Shown here: positions 61,084 through 64,000 of the stretch, piece after piece
How positions within the stretch are numbered: the first letter of the stretch is position 1
How the letters are laid out: every line of letters begins with the position of its first letter
NCBI RefSeq assembly: GCF_013463155.1
Contig: NZ_CP040781.1
Location: forward strand, 124,001-188,000
DNA from: Staphylococcus sp. 17KM0847
GTDB lineage: Bacteria > Bacillota > Bacilli > Staphylococcales > Staphylococcaceae
Direction of reading: 5' to 3'
DNA length: 64,000 nucleotides
The notes under the pieces: model-generated
What the model was told of the DNA's origin: nothing
Database searches by the model: none
Seen by the model: the letters and a program-made list of their open reading frames with translations, nothing else
Translations under genes and position numbers: made by a program

Positions 61084-62169
61084 ATGACAGAATTAGTGAA
61101 ACTTGAACCACGTCAACAGTTAAAAGAGAAACCAGATCAATCTTCTCTCACATTTGGCGAAGTATTTACAGATTATATGTTGAGCTTTGAATATTCGGCA
61201 GATCAAGGGTGGCATGATTTAGAGATTGTACCGTATGCGCCGATTGAAATCTCACCCGCTGCACAAAGTATTCACTATGGTCAATCTGTATTTGAAGGAC
61301 TAAAAGCATATAAACACAAGGGTGAAGTGGTTCTATTTAGACCTGAAGAAAACTTTAAACGTATCAATATGTCACTAGAACGTTTAAAAATGCCGCGCAT
61401 TGATGAAGCACTCTTATTAGAAGGACTAAAGCAATTAGTTGACGTTGAGCGTGATTGGGTACCAGAGGGCGAAGGACAATCTTTATATATTCGTCCAGTC
61501 GTATTTGCGACAGACGGTGTATTAGGTGTTGCACCATCGAAAAAATATCGTTTACTCGTGTTATTATCACCATCAGGATCATACTATGGTGGAGATTCGT
61601 TAAGACCAACAAAAATTTATGTTGAAGATGAGTATGTACGTGCTGTCCGTGGAGGTGTTGGATTTGCCAAAGTAGCGGGTAACTATGCAGCCAGTTTATT
61701 AGCACAAGCCAATGCCAATGCCCTAGGTTTTGATCAAGTATTGTGGCTAGATGGTGTAGAACAAAAATACATTGAAGAAGTCGGAAGTATGAATATCTTC
61801 TTTGTTATTAATGGAAAAGTTGTGACGCCAGCATTAAATGGCAGTATTTTGCCGGGTATTACACGTAAAACTGTCCTTGCATTGGCAGAAACATTAGGCT
61901 ATGAAGTAGAAGAACGTCGTGTATCTATTGATGAGTTAATCGAACACTATGAAAAAGGCGAATTAGAAGAAGTTTTTGGTACGGGGACAGCAGCAGTTAT
62001 CTCTCCAGTAGGTGAACTTCAGTTTAAAGATAAGAAGATTGTCATCAATAATAATGAAACAGGTCAAGTTACACAAACATTGTATGATCATTATACAGGC
62101 ATTCAAAGTGGTAAGTTAGATGATCCACATCATTGGCGTTTAGTAGTACCACGTTATGATCGCAAATAA
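61084..62169 (+). CDS. ilvE: Branched-chain amino acid aminotransferase
   Basis: 361-residue fold-type IV PLP transaminase for leucine, isoleucine and valine, also used in branched fatty acid supply. Landmarks: [26 protein letters not shown], the PLP lysine in [37 protein letters not shown] and [15 protein letters not shown] 61084 follows CAGGGGGC; the open frame starts 23 codons earlier inside the promoter and is not coding there. Single gene ended by a long hairpin. Confidence 0.96.
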   Translation: MTELVKLEPRQQLKEKPDQSSLTFGEVFTDYMLSFEYSADQGWHDLEIVPYAPIEISPAAQSIHYGQSVFEGLKAYKHKGEVVLFRPEENFKRINMSLERLKMPRIDEALLLEGLKQLVDVERDWVPEGEGQSLYIRPVVFATDGVLGVAPSKKYRLLVLLSPSGSYYGGDSLRPTKIYVEDEYVRAVRGGVGFAKVAGNYAASLLAQANANALGFDQVLWLDGVEQKYIEEVGSMNIFFVINGKVVTPALNGSILPGITRKTVLALAETLGYEVEERRVSIDELIEHYEKGELEEVFGTGTAAVISPVGELQFKDKKIVINNNETGQVTQTLYDHYTGIQSGKLDDPHHWRLVVPRYDRK

Positions 62170-62248
62170 TGAGAATATTGAATTATAAGATCAATATTGA
62201 GTCGGATATTCAAATATTTTATCACTATTTAAAAATAATATAGAGCCG

Positions 62249-62296
62249 TACGAAACAGAAACTTTTAATACTGAAAAGTTTCTGTTTCGTATTTTT
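62249..62296 (+). terminator. Terminator of ilvE
   Basis: 18-bp perfect stem (62249-62266 with 62274-62291) and a T run. Confidence 0.92.
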
Positions 62297-62384
62297 AGGT
62301 TGGAATTATCCGGTAGAGAGGATCAGTAAAAGATATGAATAGAATATGTTAAAGTATGTATGATAAGACAACGGGAGATGATAT

Positions 62385-63086
62385 ATGATGGTACGTTGGA
62401 TTTTGTTTGATAAAGATGGAACGTTAATTGAATTTGATCAAAGCTGGGTTAAAATCGGTATACAGCTTGTTGATGACGTATGTAAGCATTTTAATATTGA
62501 ACAATATGAAATGTTATGTGAAGAAATAGGTATCGATGGTGACACATTTAAACCGGGAAGTATAATGGCATCGGGTTCTCTTGAAGATATGGTAAGTATT
62601 TTTAATCGGTATACACAAGAGGATACATCTTCATGGGCAGCAACTCGAAGTCAACAGTTGATCGATACACGTGAACCAGAGAGTATCTTATATGAAGGGG
62701 TTTCTGAGGTGCTTTACACATTAAAAGAGCGAGGCTATCACTTAGCTATTGTCACGGGAGATAATGCTTCTGGTATGCATCACTTTTTAACAACAACAGG
62801 ATTTGAAACAGTGTTTGATTGTGTGATTTCAACAGATAGCCATCATTATGAAAAACCAGATGCTCGATTATTACAACCCTTGTGGGAAAAAGGTATCAAA
62901 GGTGAAGAGATGGTAATGGTTGGAGATACAGATTTGGATATGCAAATGGGGTATAATGCAGGGTGCTTACGAACGGTAGGAGTACGTACAGGTTTAGGAA
63001 CACAAGCAACATTTGATAAAGCGGACATTGTACTTGATGATGTTACAAGATTATTAGCGTACTTGGATACAATATCACTTAAATAG
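62385..63086 (+). CDS. HAD-superfamily phosphatase
   Basis: 233-residue haloacid dehalogenase-type hydrolase. Motif I FDKDGTLIEFD (nucleophile D9 and general acid D11), a helical cap, motif II IVTGD, motif III lysine in HHYEKPDARLL, and motif IV MVGDTDLDMQMG. Resembles phosphoglycolate phosphatase/Gph-like enzymes; substrate unknown. ATG 62385 or 62388, both after GGGAG. Confidence 0.88.
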   Translation: MMVRWILFDKDGTLIEFDQSWVKIGIQLVDDVCKHFNIEQYEMLCEEIGIDGDTFKPGSIMASGSLEDMVSIFNRYTQEDTSSWAATRSQQLIDTREPESILYEGVSEVLYTLKERGYHLAIVTGDNASGMHHFLTTTGFETVFDCVISTDSHHYEKPDARLLQPLWEKGIKGEEMVMVGDTDLDMQMGYNAGCLRTVGVRTGLGTQATFDKADIVLDDVTRLLAYLDTISLK

Positions 63087-63087
63087 A

Positions 63088-63138
63088 AGGTAGGATGACA
63101 AAATCTTTTTGAATGTCTAAAGTGTTGTCATTCTACCT
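63088..63138. terminator. Hairpin between the HAD gene and the kinase genes
   Basis: 14-bp stem (63088-63101 with 63125-63138, one wobble) with a 23-base loop between convergent genes; no clear T run. Confidence 0.45.
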
Positions 63139-63195
63139 AAAAGGAATTGGGACTTTTTAATACGCTTACAGTATAATTGCGATATTGTTAATCGC

Positions 63196-63858
63196 CTAAC
63201 GCATATCGATTTGACGATGAGTTTGTATAATATGAGCTGTTTTATGAATAACATGATCGATAGAATCGGGATCATCGTACAAATCGTACTCATTAATATT
63301 GATACGAACAACGGGACATGCGTTGAATTGATTAATCCATTCATCATAACGTTTAAATAACATTTGCCAGTATTCGGGATCTGTATCCATTTCCATTTGG
63401 CGGCCGCGTGCATTGATACGATCAATAATGCTATCATAGTCAGACTCTAAGTAAATTAATACATCGGGTTTTGGAAAATAAGGTGTCATGACCATAGCAC
63501 TAAATAAATTAGAGTATGTTTCAAAATCTTCTTGTGTCATTGTACCTTGTTCTTGATGCATTTTGGCAAAGATATCAACATCTTCATAAATCGAGCGATC
63601 TTGAATGAAACCTCCGCCATATTCAAACATACGCTTTTGCTCTTTAAAACGTTCAGCCAAAAAATAAATTTGTAAATGAAAGCTCCATCGACGGAAATCA
63701 TCATAAAATTTATCTAAATAAGGATTATGATCGACATTTTCATAAGATGTACGGAAGTTGAGTTTTTTAGCGAGTGCACGCGTGAGTGATGACTTCCCGA
63801 CACCTACCGTACCGGCAATTGTAATAATAGCATCAGATGGGATATTATAGTTTTTCAT
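63196..63858 (-). CDS. Deoxynucleoside kinase (deoxyadenosine/deoxycytidine kinase type)
   Basis: 220-residue salvage kinase. P-loop GTVGVGKSSLT near residues 16-26, the ENVDHNPYLDKFYDD acidic stretch, QDRSIYED with the catalytic/ERS-like motif, and the LID region RINARGRQ. Substrate range is not decidable. I chose the minus-strand ATG at 63858 (MKNYNIPSDA) after GGAGG; an ATG eight codons upstream lies within the neighbouring kinase gene. It overlaps the end of that gene by 14 bases, so the two kinases are coupled. Confidence 0.92.
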   Translation of the reverse strand: MKNYNIPSDAIITIAGTVGVGKSSLTRALAKKLNFRTSYENVDHNPYLDKFYDDFRRWSFHLQIYFLAERFKEQKRMFEYGGGFIQDRSIYEDVDIFAKMHQEQGTMTQEDFETYSNLFSAMVMTPYFPKPDVLIYLESDYDSIIDRINARGRQMEMDTDPEYWQMLFKRYDEWINQFNACPVVRININEYDLYDDPDSIDHVIHKTAHIIQTHRQIDMR

Positions 63859-64000
63859 GTGTGGTTCCTCCAATAAGTTCATTAATACGTGTTAATACAG
63901 TTTGATAGTCTTTGGTATTAGCGACAAAGTCCATATCAGTTGTATCAATCCATAGTACGTTATGCCCCTCTTGTGATAACGCTTTATAATAAGCAGCATA
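63845..64000 (-). CDS. Second deoxynucleoside kinase (3' end only)
   Basis: Minus-strand frame open to the window end, 51 visible residues ending ...NELIGGTTHEKL and including HNVLWIDTTDMDF and YQTVLTRI. This is the C-terminal end expected for the paralogous deoxypurine kinase that lies next to the other kinase in staphylococci. The P-loop and start lie outside the window. The stop overlaps the start of the downstream kinase gene. Identification leans on synteny. Confidence 0.75.
   Translation of the reverse strand, partial: YAAYYKALSQEGHNVLWIDTTDMDFVANTKDYQTVLTRINELIGGTTHEKL

Overview
The window is a low-GC Firmicutes chromosome segment. Gene order (ftsH-hslO-cysK-folPBK-lysS, ctsR-mcsAB-clpC-radA, gltX-cysES, secE-nusG-rplKAJL-rpoBC, rpsLG-fusA-tuf, kbl, ilvE, nucleoside kinases) and protein sequences are those of Staphylococcus. 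Several points suggest a deep-branching, animal-associated lineage (hyicus/intermedius type) rather than S. aureus: ispD and ispF of the methylerythritol phosphate pathway lie between yacL and gltX, dus lies between folK and lysS, and the rRNA locus is expanded. The clade is an inference. I saw no phage, transposon, CRISPR array or other clear mobile element; this is core genome.

Layout: (1) 1-7.6 kb holds the 3' part of ftsH, hslO, cysK, the folate genes folP-folB-folK, dus and lysS. (2) 7.7-19.1 kb is an RNA block: a promoter, a lone 5S gene, eight tRNAs (Val-Thr-Lys-Gly-Leu-Arg-Pro-Ala), 16S-23S-5S, then a second promoter and 16S-tRNA-Ile-23S-5S. (3) 19.1-25.5 kb has a FUSC-type membrane protein, pdxR divergent from pdxST (vitamin B6), and nupC on the minus strand. 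(4) 25.6-31.6 kb has the CtsR-controlled operon ctsR-mcsA-mcsB-clpC and then radA. (5) 31.6-40.1 kb has yacL-ispD-ispF, gltX, a cysteine T-box leader in front of cysE-cysS-mrnC-rlmB-rae1, and sigH behind a strong inverted repeat. (6) 40.1-57.2 kb is the transcription/translation core: rpmG-secE-nusG, rplK, rplA, rplJ-rplL behind an L10 leader, an RsmC-like methyltransferase, rpoB-rpoC, the L7Ae-like protein, rpsL-rpsG-fusA and tuf. (7) 57.2-64 kb has an M20 amidohydrolase (minus), kbl and the threonine dehydrogenase that feeds it, ilvE, a HAD phosphatase, and two overlapping deoxynucleoside kinase genes (minus, the second cut by the window end).

Most control is readable directly: sigma-A promoters with near 17-bp spacing before the rRNA, ctsR, rplK, rplJ, tuf, ilvE and amidohydrolase genes; tandem CtsR heptad boxes over the ctsR promoter; a T-box with a UGC specifier; an L10 leader with terminator; and many hairpin-plus-U-tract terminators. 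The most notable observations are MEP genes in a Staphylococcus-type genome, a McsA lacking its N-terminal Cys pairs, the sigH 5'-UTR inverted repeat, paired candidate L1 sites before rplK and rplA, and compensatory variation among the three 5S genes. I found nothing that I would call a wholly new biological system.
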